Assembly: GCF_034651555.1 (NCBI RefSeq)
Contig: NZ_JAYEEQ010000018.1
Span: 1 to 64,000 of the forward strand
DNA: 64,000 bases
Reading direction: 5' to 3'
Source: Aurantibrevibacter litoralis
GTDB taxonomy: Bacteria; Bacteroidota; Bacteroidia; Flavobacteriales; Flavobacteriaceae
Positions 44,313 to 52,693 of the stretch are shown here, piece after piece (the stretch's first letter is position 1; every line of letters begins with the position of its first letter). The position numbers and the translations under genes were made by a program. The notes under the pieces were generated by a model. That model did not search any database. It saw only the letters and a list, made by a program, of their open reading frames with translations, and was not told the origin of the DNA.

Positions 44313-45254
44313 TTAGACATTGGGCTGAAATAAAACGAAGGCGTATTCTTTTTTTACATCAAAATAAGTTTGTAAAATCTGCATATTTGAGGCTTGGGCT
44401 ATTTCTTCTATATCTGTCCAAAAAAACTTTTTAGATACCTCTGTATGTATGGCTTCGTAGGCATCAAATACAACCGAAAATCCATCTTTAAATTCTATGG
44501 TTTGCTTTTTTAAGCTAATAATCTGGCTGGAAGTGATGCCTGTCATAGGATTGTAAAAAGGGAAATGGTCAAAAGCTTCTAGGTCAAAATTAGCTCCCAA
44601 TTCTCGGTTCATTCGTGCCAACAGATTCATATTGAATTGCTTAGTAACTCCCTGACTATCGTCATAAGCAGCTAGTATTTTTCTGGGATGTTTTACGAGG
44701 TCAAAGGCTACGAGCAAAGCGTCGTTTGCTTTGAGTTTGGCCTTTATAAATTTGAAAAAACAGATAGCTTCTGGTGTGGGATAATTGCCAATATTGGCTC
44801 CTAAAAACAATACCAATCTACTGTTTTCTGAGGGAGGTAATTTTTTATAGGTGTCAAAATAATTTCCGGCTATACTCGTGATGTTTATGTCGCTCGCTAC
44901 TGCTTTTATTTCTTCCTTATTGATGTTTAATACATTGGAAGATATATCTAAAGCTACATATTCTAAAGTCTCAAAATAGGGTTTTACTTGCCTTAGCAAA
45001 TGTTTTGTTTTGGTTCCATCGCCAGCCCCAAGCTCTACTATTTGTATTTTTTTATGTTTGGCAGAAATATCTTGGGCTAGTTGCACACTTTTGCTTGTGA
45101 TGATTTGCATTTCGCTGCGGGGCAAATAATATTCATCTAACTGCATTATTTGCTGAAAAAGTGCATCCCCTTTGGCATCATAAAAATAACGGGAAGAGAG
45201 TTTTTTGGGTGATTTATGAAGTCCTTCTTTTACGTGTTCTAAAAATTGTTGCAT
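44313..45254 (-). CDS. egtD: L-histidine N-alpha-methyltransferase (EgtD-like)
   Basis: 313 aa SAM-dependent enzyme that trimethylates histidine to hercynine, the first step of ergothioneine synthesis. The EgtD N-terminus SSRYFYDAKGDALFQQIMQLDEYYLPRSE is present, then the SAM loop VELGAGDGTKTKHLL (about 70-85) and FLGANIGNYP. The histidine-binding region follows, with AYDDSQGVTKQFNMNLLARMNRELGANF and FDAYEAIHTEVSKKF. It directly abuts egtB with no gap. The related OvoA pathway lacks a separate methyltransferase of this family, which favours ergothioneine. Confidence 0.93.
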   Translation of the reverse strand: MQQFLEHVKEGLHKSPKKLSSRYFYDAKGDALFQQIMQLDEYYLPRSEMQIITSKSVQLAQDISAKHKKIQIVELGAGDGTKTKHLLRQVKPYFETLEYVALDISSNVLNINKEEIKAVASDINITSIAGNYFDTYKKLPPSENSRLVLFLGANIGNYPTPEAICFFKFIKAKLKANDALLVAFDLVKHPRKILAAYDDSQGVTKQFNMNLLARMNRELGANFDLEAFDHFPFYNPMTGITSSQIISLKKQTIEFKDGFSVVFDAYEAIHTEVSKKFFWTDIEEIAQASNMQILQTYFDVKKEYAFVLFQPNV

Positions 45255-46412
45255 TTAAAAATCACTTTTTTTTACCAGTCGTATTCCAGAAAAAATCCAA
45301 CGGCTGGAAGCGTGAAAAAAATTGCGATAGGTTGCGCGCTTATGCCCTTGTGGTGTGGCTACCGAAGACCCACGAAGTACTATTTGATTTATCATAAACT
45401 TACCGTTGTATTCGCCTAATGCACCTTCTGCTTGCTTAAAGCCAGGGTAGGGCAAATAGGCAGAGTTGGTCCATTCCCAAAGTTGTCCCCATTCCATTTT
45501 TTTGGAAGCTATTTCCCATTCAAACTCGGTAGGTAAGCGCATCCCTTTCCAAGTGGCAAATGCATAAGCTTCGTACATTGAAATATGCGAAACGGGTAAA
45601 CGGGGATTGAGTTTTTCTAAACCATTAAAGTGATAATGCCACCATTGTCCGTCTTTGTAATGCCAATATAGGGGCGATTTTATTTCGTTATTTTGAATAA
45701 AATGCCAACCTTCATCGTGCCATAAGTTGAAGTTTTCGTATCCGCCTGCTTCTATAAATTCGATGTATTCTCCATTGGTTACTAGTTTGTTACTTATTTC
45801 ACAACTCTGTATATACACTTTGTGTACCGGCAATTCATTGTCGAAACAAAAGTCGTTTGTTTGATGCCCTATTTCATAAACTCCTGCTTCGATAGGGTGC
45901 CATTGCTGCGTTTGGGTTTCTTTTTTTGCCCTGAAATAGGAGCCAATGCTTGGGAATGTAGGCTGAGTGCCTAAAATATACTTGATGTCATACGCCAAAA
46001 GTTCTTGATGCTGCTGCTCGTGGTTTATACCTATTTCTACCAAGGTTAATACTTCATCACTAGGGTTATTTTCCAGTAAATTAACGATAATTTCAGTAAC
46101 GTATTTTCGGTATTCGTATATTTTTGCTACACTGGGTCGGGTCATAAAACCTCGGTTTTGTCGCAAGCTGCGTTCACCCATATTGTTGTAATAACTGTTA
46201 AATAGATATGCAAAATCAGGGTGAAAAACAGCGTAATCCTTTGCGAAATTGACCAAAATAAATTGTTCAAAAAACCAAGTCGTATGAGCCAAATGCCACT
46301 TAGGCGGTGACACATTATTCATGGGTTGCACTACGTAATCTTCGGTTTCCAAAGGATTACAAAGCTGTTCTGTGGATTTACGGGTATTTGAAAATTGATC
46401 TTTTAAACTCAT
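45255..46412 (-). CDS. egtB: Hercynine oxygenase (EgtB-like sulfoxide synthase)
   Basis: 385 aa, non-heme iron enzyme that joins a sulfur donor (cysteine or gamma-glutamylcysteine) to the imidazole C2 of hercynine. The N-terminal DinB-like helical domain has WHLAHTTWFFEQF (H40/H43) and the iron motif HEQQHQELLAYDIKYI. The C-terminal formylglycine-generating-type domain is seen in RLPTEFEWEIASKK, LWEWTNSAYLPYPGF, RGSSVATPQGHKRATYRNFFHASSRWIFSGIRL. Which sulfur donor it uses cannot be told by eye. No EgtA, EgtC or EgtE gene is in the window. Confidence 0.93.
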   Translation of the reverse strand: MSLKDQFSNTRKSTEQLCNPLETEDYVVQPMNNVSPPKWHLAHTTWFFEQFILVNFAKDYAVFHPDFAYLFNSYYNNMGERSLRQNRGFMTRPSVAKIYEYRKYVTEIIVNLLENNPSDEVLTLVEIGINHEQQHQELLAYDIKYILGTQPTFPSIGSYFRAKKETQTQQWHPIEAGVYEIGHQTNDFCFDNELPVHKVYIQSCEISNKLVTNGEYIEFIEAGGYENFNLWHDEGWHFIQNNEIKSPLYWHYKDGQWWHYHFNGLEKLNPRLPVSHISMYEAYAFATWKGMRLPTEFEWEIASKKMEWGQLWEWTNSAYLPYPGFKQAEGALGEYNGKFMINQIVLRGSSVATPQGHKRATYRNFFHASSRWIFSGIRLVKKSDF

Positions 46413-46693
46413 TACTTTTCAATTTTTACACCTTTCCAAAAGGCAAAATAACCTTTTATTGCTTTTGCCATTTCTTTAGGCTCGGGATAGTACCAAGCGG
46501 CATCTTTGTTGCTTTCTCCATTTACCTCTAATGTCTTATAACTGGCTACACCTTTCCAATGGCATGAGGTATTTGTAGTACTATCTTTAAAAAATTCCTT
46601 TTTAATACTATCTGCTGGAAAATAATGGTTGTTTTCGATAACAATTGTTTCGTTACTTTCTGCGACAAGTTGATTGTTCCAAATGGCCTTCAT
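46412..46693 (-). CDS. DUF427 protein
   Basis: 93 aa covering one complete DUF427 domain: MKAIWNNQLVAESNETIVIENNHYFP, then TSCHWKGVASYKTLEV, and AAWYYPEPKEMAKAIKGYFAFWKGV. The family forms a small beta-barrel with conserved aromatic residues and has no proven function, although it turns up beside redox and thiol genes. Its stop overlaps the egtB start by one base, so it is coupled to the egt genes. Confidence 0.9.
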   Translation of the reverse strand: MKAIWNNQLVAESNETIVIENNHYFPADSIKKEFFKDSTTNTSCHWKGVASYKTLEVNGESNKDAAWYYPEPKEMAKAIKGYFAFWKGVKIEK

Positions 46694-46713
46694 TGTGGTT
46701 AATTTTATTTAAT

Positions 46714-47496
46714 TTAGGATTGTGACCATTGTGTAGCCTCTTTTAAAAAGGGTTGAATAGTAGCTAACTTCGTGTCACTTAATGGAAGTACTGCACCATT
46801 CCAGTGCTCGCCGGTTATCCATTTACCGACAGATAAAGGTTTTGTGGTAGCATAGTCGACATTGTGCTCATTAAGGCTGTAAACTGAAAAATAAAAATAC
46901 GCTTCATCAATCATACTGTCTGCCATTGCCCAGCCAAAACCAATGCCGATGTTTTGATTCACTTCGGTGTAAATTCCGGTGTCGAAATGGTGGGGCCATA
47001 TTCTAATTTCGGATTCTACATTTAGGTGGTCGTTCAATAAGCTACAAGCTTGATTTGCTAAAGCTCTATAGTGCAACCATTGGTCTAGGGCTTCGGAGTC
47101 CCATTTTTGTAGGGCATCATTTTTAAAATCGTAATCTGGTATTTCAAAATGCAAGGGTTTTAAAAAATCGGCTCCATCTACCTTAAGATTTTTAGTAAGA
47201 AAATGGGCAATAGCTATTTCTACCTCGCTTTGGGCTTTTCCAATGGTTTCAAAAGAGGCCACTTCTCGGTTTTGTTTATCCAGCAAATGAAAGGTTTGGT
47301 GCGCTAAGTTTAGGCTTAAAATTAAATGTCCACTACGGATATTTGCCCATCGTCCCCAGATTTGTTTTCCAATAAGGTCAAAGCGCAGATTGGTATGGCT
47401 ATCGTCTTCTTTCTTTTCCGAAAAGCTTCGTCCAAATTTTGCGACCGTTTGACTAAGTTGGTGAATGTATTGGTCTATTTTAGTGTACTTTTTCAT
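46714..47496 (-). CDS. Unknown cytoplasmic protein in the egt operon
   Basis: 260 aa from ATG 47496. An alternative ATG at 47526 would overlap the previous gene by 17 bp and add ten residues. No known catalytic motif was recognised. Distinct stretches are LRFDLIGKQIWGRWANIRSGHLIL, IRIWPHHFDTGIYTE (a WPHHFD signature) and GIGFGWAMADSMIDEAYFYFSVYSLNE. It is soluble, with no signal peptide. Its position between the Rieske/GltS fusion and DUF427 inside one operon suggests a role in the same pathway. I do not assign a family. Confidence 0.8.
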   Translation of the reverse strand: MKKYTKIDQYIHQLSQTVAKFGRSFSEKKEDDSHTNLRFDLIGKQIWGRWANIRSGHLILSLNLAHQTFHLLDKQNREVASFETIGKAQSEVEIAIAHFLTKNLKVDGADFLKPLHFEIPDYDFKNDALQKWDSEALDQWLHYRALANQACSLLNDHLNVESEIRIWPHHFDTGIYTEVNQNIGIGFGWAMADSMIDEAYFYFSVYSLNEHNVDYATTKPLSVGKWITGEHWNGAVLPLSDTKLATIQPFLKEATQWSQS

Positions 47497-47509
47497 AATT
47501 AATTCCTGT

Positions 47510-49111
47510 TTAGTGTATTCCTGCATAATTGATACTTGTCAGTCTATGAATGTCATAATCCATAGTTGATAAGTCGTTTTGATTAAATTTACTAACCGAA
47601 TCGTGTCCACAGGAACGCGCCACCACTTTGATTAAATCATTGGTAGCACTGAAAAAATTGAATAATTGTTTCGCCGATGCATCAATAATTAAGCGACTTC
47701 TAAGGCTTTCTTTTTGGGTAGCAATTCCCACCGGACAATTATTGGAAGCGCACGCCCTCATACCCAAACAACCGATAGCCTGTAAGGCCGAATTGGAAAC
47801 TGCAATGGCGTCTGCACCCAGCATCAATGCCTTTGCGAAATCTTCTGCTACACGCAATCCGCCTGTAATGACGAGCGTTACCTCTTTAGCACCTACTTTG
47901 TCCAAGTGTTTTCTGGCACGAGCCAATGCAGGAATGGTAGGCACATTAATATTGTCTCTCAAAATAGTAGGAGCAGAGCCTGTTCCGCCACCTCGTCCGT
48001 CAAGGATAATGTAATCTACACCCACTTTTAGTGCAAAGTCTATATCTGCTTCAATGTGGCTGGCAGCAATTTTAAACCCAATGGGAATGCCACCCGTTTT
48101 TTCTCTCACTTCCTCAGCTACTTTTCTAAAATCTTCTGCTGTAAACAAATCTGGGAAAGCCGCAGGTGAAATGGCAGTTTCGCCTTCTTTCAAGCCTCGC
48201 ACTTCAGCTATTTCTTTGGTGACTTTATTGCCGGGTAAGTGTCCACCTGTACCTGTTTTTGCGCCTTGACCGCCTTTAAAATGAAAGGCTTGGGCTTTTT
48301 TTACCTTATCCCACGAAAAACCAAATTTACCGGAGGCTAACTCGTAGAAATATTTGGAATTGCTTTCCTGCTCTTGCGGTAGCATTCCACCTTCGCCACT
48401 GCAAATACCTGTGCCTGCTAGTTCAGCGCCTTTCGCCAAGGCAATTTTAGCTTCACGAGAAAGTGCGCCAAAACTCATATCGGACACAAAAAGCGGCATG
48501 TCTAGTTTGAGTGGTTTTTTTGCCTTTGCACCGATAATCACAGACGTTTCTACCGCTTCATCATCTAAAAGTGGACGACTTGCCAATTGAGCAGGGAGAA
48601 ACTGAATGCTTTCCCATTTGGGTAAGGTATTTCTATCTACACCCATACTGGCCGATGGACCGTGATGTCCGTAGTTTTTGAGTCCGTTTTGGGCGAGTTC
48701 TTTGATGTAGTTGGTATAGGGTTCGGTCTCTTCAGGATGCGTATCGGCATACTGCCCGAGGTATTGATCTCTGTTGAAGGGTTGCGGATGTTCTTCTAAA
48801 AAAGCATTGATTTCAGCTTCATCTACCCAGATAAAATCGTCTTTGATTTTTGCGGTGAATTTGTGTAACACTTCTTCGTTATTGTATTCCGAAACGCCCG
48901 TATCGATGCGGTAATCCCAGCCGTGCAAGCCGCAAATGAGATTGTTTCCCTCCACATATCCGTCAGACATCAGTGCGCCACGGTGCAAGCAGCGACCGTA
49001 AAGTACAGACACTTTGTCTTCATACTTAACGATGACCAGATCGAGTCCGTTAATTTGATAGTGTGTGGGTTGTTTTTCTTGAAGGTTGGAGAATTTTAGT
49101 GTTTTAGTCAT
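47510..49111 (-). CDS. Rieske domain fused to glutamate-synthase-like FMN domain
   Basis: 533 aa. The N-terminal Rieske [2Fe-2S] domain (1 to about 100) has ligands C41/H43 in CLHRG and C60/H63 in CGLHGW. From about 150 to the end comes the FMN-binding domain of the glutamate synthase large subunit type: FVSDMSFGALSREAKIALAKGAELAG, HFKGGQGAKTGTGGHLPGNKV, GVDYIILDGRGGGTGSAP, LVITGGLRVAEDFAKALMLGADAIA and the iron-sulfur cluster cysteines in GCLGMRACASNNCPVG. There is no glutaminase domain, so ammonia or another amine would be used. It is the first gene of the egt operon. The actual reaction is unknown. Confidence 0.9.
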   Translation of the reverse strand: MTKTLKFSNLQEKQPTHYQINGLDLVIVKYEDKVSVLYGRCLHRGALMSDGYVEGNNLICGLHGWDYRIDTGVSEYNNEEVLHKFTAKIKDDFIWVDEAEINAFLEEHPQPFNRDQYLGQYADTHPEETEPYTNYIKELAQNGLKNYGHHGPSASMGVDRNTLPKWESIQFLPAQLASRPLLDDEAVETSVIIGAKAKKPLKLDMPLFVSDMSFGALSREAKIALAKGAELAGTGICSGEGGMLPQEQESNSKYFYELASGKFGFSWDKVKKAQAFHFKGGQGAKTGTGGHLPGNKVTKEIAEVRGLKEGETAISPAAFPDLFTAEDFRKVAEEVREKTGGIPIGFKIAASHIEADIDFALKVGVDYIILDGRGGGTGSAPTILRDNINVPTIPALARARKHLDKVGAKEVTLVITGGLRVAEDFAKALMLGADAIAVSNSALQAIGCLGMRACASNNCPVGIATQKESLRSRLIIDASAKQLFNFFSATNDLIKVVARSCGHDSVSKFNQNDLSTMDYDIHRLTSINYAGIH

Positions 49112-49112
49112 A

Positions 49113-49670
49113 ATTTTATTTTGGCAGGTGATTTTTATTTAATAATCGATATTTTAATGCTTCGACGTTGCCTTCAAAACGGATTGTAAAGCTTCCTTTT
49201 AATGCCTCGCGGGTGTGTTCCAAGGTGGATTTACTCCTTTGTTATGCGTTACGGGCTCCAACGCGCCAGTGACAAGTCTAATTTAATAAAAAAAGAGCCT
49301 TATTCTAAAAATGCGAATTTAGAAACGTACTCTTACGATTTCAATCTAAAGATTCCCCGACCCAAGGGTCGGGGTTTCCTATTTACCTATCCTTTGGAGC
49401 GATCGGAATTGCCTTTTTGCAGTTCCGGCTGAGATAAAATACAAAATTTCGGTTTTTGGCCTAAAGACCAAAATGAAACTGGCAAAACCCGTACTGAGCG
49501 CAGTAGAAGTATACCCCCATGGCTTGCCTCGGGAATAGTCAGTTTCATTAAATTTTTTATTACTTGCTGTTGCTGCGTTGTAATGGGTTTTTGCAATATA
49601 AAAAGATAAAGCATAACCCATAGTGTATTTTGAGTATTTAGTACTTATTTAATACTAAAATTTTCATGAT
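49113..49670 (-). repeat. Duplicated promoter-leader block, right copy (interrupted)
   Basis: Homologous to 43793-44127 and in the same orientation, but split at about 49343 by the 217-bp element; homology resumes at about 49558 and fades near 49666. The -7-like box is TAGACTTG (49273-49280), again giving a leader of about 155 nt. It drives the Rieske/GltS-egt operon. Between the two blocks lies the whole five-gene operon. Confidence 0.8.
49343..49559. repeat. Dispersed 217-bp structured element, copy 2
   Basis: Same order of hairpins as copy 1. The first stem is perfect (CCCCGACCC/GGGTCGGGG), the second is decayed, and the third keeps pairing through a G-T pair. The outer stem ATGAAACTG/CAGTTTCAT is 9 bp. 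It is inserted in the duplicated leader upstream of the Rieske/GltS operon; the homologous leader at 43.9 kb lacks it. The open frame across it on the minus strand is a by-product. Confidence 0.9.
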
Positions 49671-49908
49671 TTGCCTCGATCTAAAAGGAGGTAATGAAGA
49701 TGTCATCGATGTACCCTTTTAGGGAAGGGCAAAAATTTAAGAAATCAAGTCAAAATCAACAACAGCTACCACATAAAAGCGGAATACTAAAAATAGGGGT
49801 TGCAAAGTACCGCAAAAAAAACAGGATGATCCTATTTTTCCTCCAAAGCACGATCCCTTTTACCGGAATGGAAACTCTGAAGTGATCTTAAAAAGGGCAA
49901 TCAACACC
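49671..49908. other. Gene-free stretch upstream of the duplicated block
   Basis: This contains a Shine-Dalgarno-like AAGGAGG at 49685-49691 and a 63-codon frame at 49694-49885 with no family feature. Nothing else is seen up to the ndpA stop. I do not call a gene. Confidence 0.4.
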
Positions 49909-50967
49909 TTAGCTTTTTTGTTCTTTATTAAAGTAGACCAGATAGTAGTACATCAGTCGTTCTTCATCCCACCCTTTCTCTACAAACTTTTCCGCAGAAT
50001 CGGGATTTATAAAGTCGAGCCGTATTTGTATATTGGTGTCTAAATGAATGACGTTTTTTATTTTTTTTCGCGCTTCGGAAACCGCCTTATTCGCAATATC
50101 AAAGTTAGAGACATCTTCAATGCTGTATTTAGCTCCTTTGTCTACCTTATAATTTTTGAATTCTGGTATAAACTCCGGATTCTCCATGACTTCGTTTAAG
50201 AAATTGGTTTCCTCAAAGGCGTCGTTTTTCGCAAAATGGTTTACCGCCCTGTTCATAAACAAAACTTCTTGTTGTTTATCTTCGGCCGGTAGAACAACAT
50301 CTTTAGCAAAATTTTGGCAGAATTTCAAGTAGTTCTTAGTCAGGAAATTTTCATCGGCCAGTACCGCGACCTCCAAGAAGTTTTCAAGCCAATATTTAGC
50401 GTCATAGCGGTTGCTGTCTACAGATAATACTTTATAACCTTCCTCTTTGTTTGTGTTAAAAATGAGACACCCTTTATCAAGTTTGTTGATGTTGATGCCC
50501 TGCTGTATCAAAATATCAAGATTCCCCTCTTTTTCTGTGAATTGAAGGAAGTCTTGTTTTAGTTCACTTTTAAAAATCCCCACGGCATCCAACTTTACAT
50601 TGTCTACATACATTCCGCTAAGGTAAGCCACATATACTTCGCCACTTTTAATATGGGGATGGTTCGATTGTTCAAATAGATGTGTTGCGATGGCTTTAGA
50701 CTGTTCATGCACGGAGTCCGGATCGGCAAAAATGGCGGAGGCCATTTTGTAAACGGGATTGAATTCCAAATCTACCTCATGAGATAATTTAAAGTAGTTT
50801 TCCTCTTTTTCGCGAAAGGGCTTAAAAAAATATTCTTTGAGCAAGCCTGTGGTCTCGTCATTAAGGGCGAAAGGTTCTTGGGATAAAAATAGCGATTCGT
50901 TTTTATTTTTATTTCCCACACGATGCAGGGAGATGGTTTCAATTTGGGTGGTGTATAGATTGATCAT
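49909..50967 (-). CDS. Nucleoid-associated protein, NdpA (37-kDa) family
   Basis: 352 aa. Family features: TIETISLHRVGNK near the start with LSQEPFALND, then FKPFREKEENYFKLSHEVDLEFNPVYKMASAIF, EVYVAYLSGMYVDNVKLDAVGIFKSELKQDF, ILIQQGININKLDKGCLIFN and a C-terminal part with RLDFINPDSAEKFVEKGWDEERLMYYYLVYF. Members are DNA-binding proteins of the nucleoid, and some participate in phage defence or chromosome compaction. The next genes on the strand (pRiA4b-like, ctaA) are upstream with gaps of 81 and 27 bp. Confidence 0.87.
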   Translation of the reverse strand: MINLYTTQIETISLHRVGNKNKNESLFLSQEPFALNDETTGLLKEYFFKPFREKEENYFKLSHEVDLEFNPVYKMASAIFADPDSVHEQSKAIATHLFEQSNHPHIKSGEVYVAYLSGMYVDNVKLDAVGIFKSELKQDFLQFTEKEGNLDILIQQGININKLDKGCLIFNTNKEEGYKVLSVDSNRYDAKYWLENFLEVAVLADENFLTKNYLKFCQNFAKDVVLPAEDKQQEVLFMNRAVNHFAKNDAFEETNFLNEVMENPEFIPEFKNYKVDKGAKYSIEDVSNFDIANKAVSEARKKIKNVIHLDTNIQIRLDFINPDSAEKFVEKGWDEERLMYYYLVYFNKEQKS

Positions 50968-51048
50968 TTACAGGATAAAGAAATAGTTTAAGGGTTAAAA
51001 AAGATGATGCGTTGAAAAGGTGATGGGTCAATTTTAGAAGCCTATGGA

Positions 51049-51543
51049 TTAGTTCCAATTTTCATCAAAATCAAGATCTTCGTAATTATCAAGGGTATCT
51101 TCAAAATCAAATCCGGGTTCGGCTTCAAACTTTTTATCGGGAGCGGCATCGGGAATTTCACCGAAACTGAAAAGTAAATTAGGATAGGCTTGTCCGGGCA
51201 TAGGATCTACAATATCGGCCAATTCTACAAAGAACGTCCACATGCTTAGAAAGTCGTACACATAAATGAGTTTTGGGGTATTTTCGGTCAAAAGATCTTC
51301 TACAAAAGTCTCACTCATTAGCCTTAAGTCAGAACCGTTTTCGCTCATATCAAAAAGCGCAATCTCTTCCTGTTGGTTCCATTGGTCGTCGCAAGTATAA
51401 AACGAAGCCATTTCGTGTCCGCCAAAGCCAAAAGCCTGTGTTATGGAATTGTGGAAGTCTTCTAAGGTATTATCTCCTTCAATTTCCAGATCCCTAAAGA
51501 TGTCTTCTTCCGCATCCAAAATAATTCTGATTTTATATATCAT
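51049..51543 (-). CDS. pRiA4b ORF-3-like (IS1096 passenger TnpR-like) protein
   Basis: 164 aa. The fold begins MIYKIRIILDAEEDIFRDLEI with DNTLEDFHNSITQAFGFGGHEMASFYTCD, the typical PF07929 pattern (a helix followed by H-x-x-x-F). Then comes VYDFLSMWTFFVELADI, with a very acidic C-terminal tail (DFEDTLDNYEDLDFDENW). The family was named from plasmid and IS passengers, but chromosomal copies like this are common in Bacteroidota and are not signs of a mobile element. Function unknown. It lies 27 bp after ctaA. Confidence 0.85.
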   Translation of the reverse strand: MIYKIRIILDAEEDIFRDLEIEGDNTLEDFHNSITQAFGFGGHEMASFYTCDDQWNQQEEIALFDMSENGSDLRLMSETFVEDLLTENTPKLIYVYDFLSMWTFFVELADIVDPMPGQAYPNLLFSFGEIPDAAPDKKFEAEPGFDFEDTLDNYEDLDFDENWN

Positions 51544-51570
51544 TGCCTAGGTGTTTTGGGTGCCACAAAG

Positions 51571-52605
51571 TTACAAAGTTTTAGGACTTGTAGCCGATTT
51601 TATAGGTTCCAATATCAAATAGAATTGAAGTCCGAACAGCACCGCAGCAAAAACTAAATGCAACGGTTGGCTACTAAAGGGAAAATGAAGGTAGTACATA
51701 CCCATACCAGAAATAACCTCTAGAAAAAGCAACAAAAGCACCCACCGAATTTTATCATATCCCAGATTTTTTTTGGTTATGCGGTACGCAAGAAAGAGAT
51801 TTAAAAGCACTACTAAAATAGAAAAGCTGCGATGTACATAAAATTGAACGTTCGGATTTTGTAGCCATAAGTGTTTGTTGCTTTCCCCAAAAAGATCGGT
51901 TTGAACATCTACAAATTGGCGTACCTGAGTGCCTACTATAATTTGAAACAAGGAGAATGCCAGCGCTACGAAAAGGAGTCTTACGGTAAGGGGATCATAG
52001 GGTAGGGGCGTATCCCTGTTTTTTGTTTTATGAATTAGGAATAACAAAAGCGCCACAATAACTAAAGCCATGACCATATGAACTGAAATTTTCACAGGTT
52101 CTAATACCGAGTACACCACAGTAGCACCCAGCCAAGCCTGAAAGCCCATAGCGAGAACTACAACCCAAGACACTAGGGTAACGACCTTTTGTTTTTTCCA
52201 AAACGTTAGGGAATATAAAGCAAGCACGAGGGTTCCTAAACCGGCCAAAGCACCAAAAAGTCTATTAATAAATTCTGTCCAAGTATGTGCCGGATTAAAG
52301 ACCGCATAATCGTGTTTAGTATAGGGTTCCCAATTTTTAGTGTCGAACGCGGTTTCTGTGGTAAAATCGGTTTTGGCTACCTGCAGCGTTTCGTCTCTTA
52401 TAATTACCTGACCGGAACGATAGGTGTGGGTGGGTTTCCATTCTAATTCCGAGGCATGGGTGGGCGGAATATAATAGCCAAAACATTTGGGCCAATCGGG
52501 GCAGCCCATACCACTTCCGGTCATACGTACCACAGCTCCGGCCACAATGACTAGATATACTAATACCAAAGCTACTTTCGCGATATTTCTAAAACGTTTT
52601 TCCAT
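51571..52605 (-). CDS. ctaA: Heme A synthase (COX15/CtaA)
   Basis: 344 aa membrane protein that oxidises the C8 methyl of heme O to make heme A for cytochrome oxidase. About eight membrane segments. Signatures are VRMTGSGMGCPDWPKCFGYYIPP after the first segment, HTWTEFINRLFGALAG, VKISVHMVMALVIVALLLF, TQVRQFVDVQ and VHRSFSILVVLLNLFLAYR with heme-ligand histidines, then YLHFPFSSQPLHLVFA. No ctaB or oxidase genes are in the window. Confidence 0.95.
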   Translation of the reverse strand: MEKRFRNIAKVALVLVYLVIVAGAVVRMTGSGMGCPDWPKCFGYYIPPTHASELEWKPTHTYRSGQVIIRDETLQVAKTDFTTETAFDTKNWEPYTKHDYAVFNPAHTWTEFINRLFGALAGLGTLVLALYSLTFWKKQKVVTLVSWVVVLAMGFQAWLGATVVYSVLEPVKISVHMVMALVIVALLLFLIHKTKNRDTPLPYDPLTVRLLFVALAFSLFQIIVGTQVRQFVDVQTDLFGESNKHLWLQNPNVQFYVHRSFSILVVLLNLFLAYRITKKNLGYDKIRWVLLLLFLEVISGMGMYYLHFPFSSQPLHLVFAAVLFGLQFYLILEPIKSATSPKTL

Positions 52606-52693
52606 AATTTATCCTAAGGCTTTAATCCTTTGGCGTAGGTGAAAAGGGCAATCACAAAGTTTTGGTTTATAGTGTTTTAAAAAAAGGACCTCT

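Noticed and set aside
44290..44330. A plus-strand reading KITVGLDIG resembling the start of an IS110 transposase
   Set aside because: It is the reverse complement of the egtD C-terminus and its stop, closes after a few codons, and has no transposase body behind it.
49379..49621. Minus-strand open frames with apparent peptides repeated near 34189-34410
   Set aside because: They are translations of the 217-bp element. The frames differ among copies and the conservation is in the hairpins, not in codons.
49694..49885. Plus-strand 63-codon frame preceded by AAGGAGG
   Set aside because: The Shine-Dalgarno-like run is tempting, but the peptide has no recognisable feature, such sequences are seldom used in this phylum, and no promoter is visible.
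51049..51543. IS1096/pRiA4b-like gene as a sign of a mobile element
   Set aside because: There are no inverted repeats, transposase or target duplication around it, and it sits in a housekeeping context typical of chromosomal members of the family.
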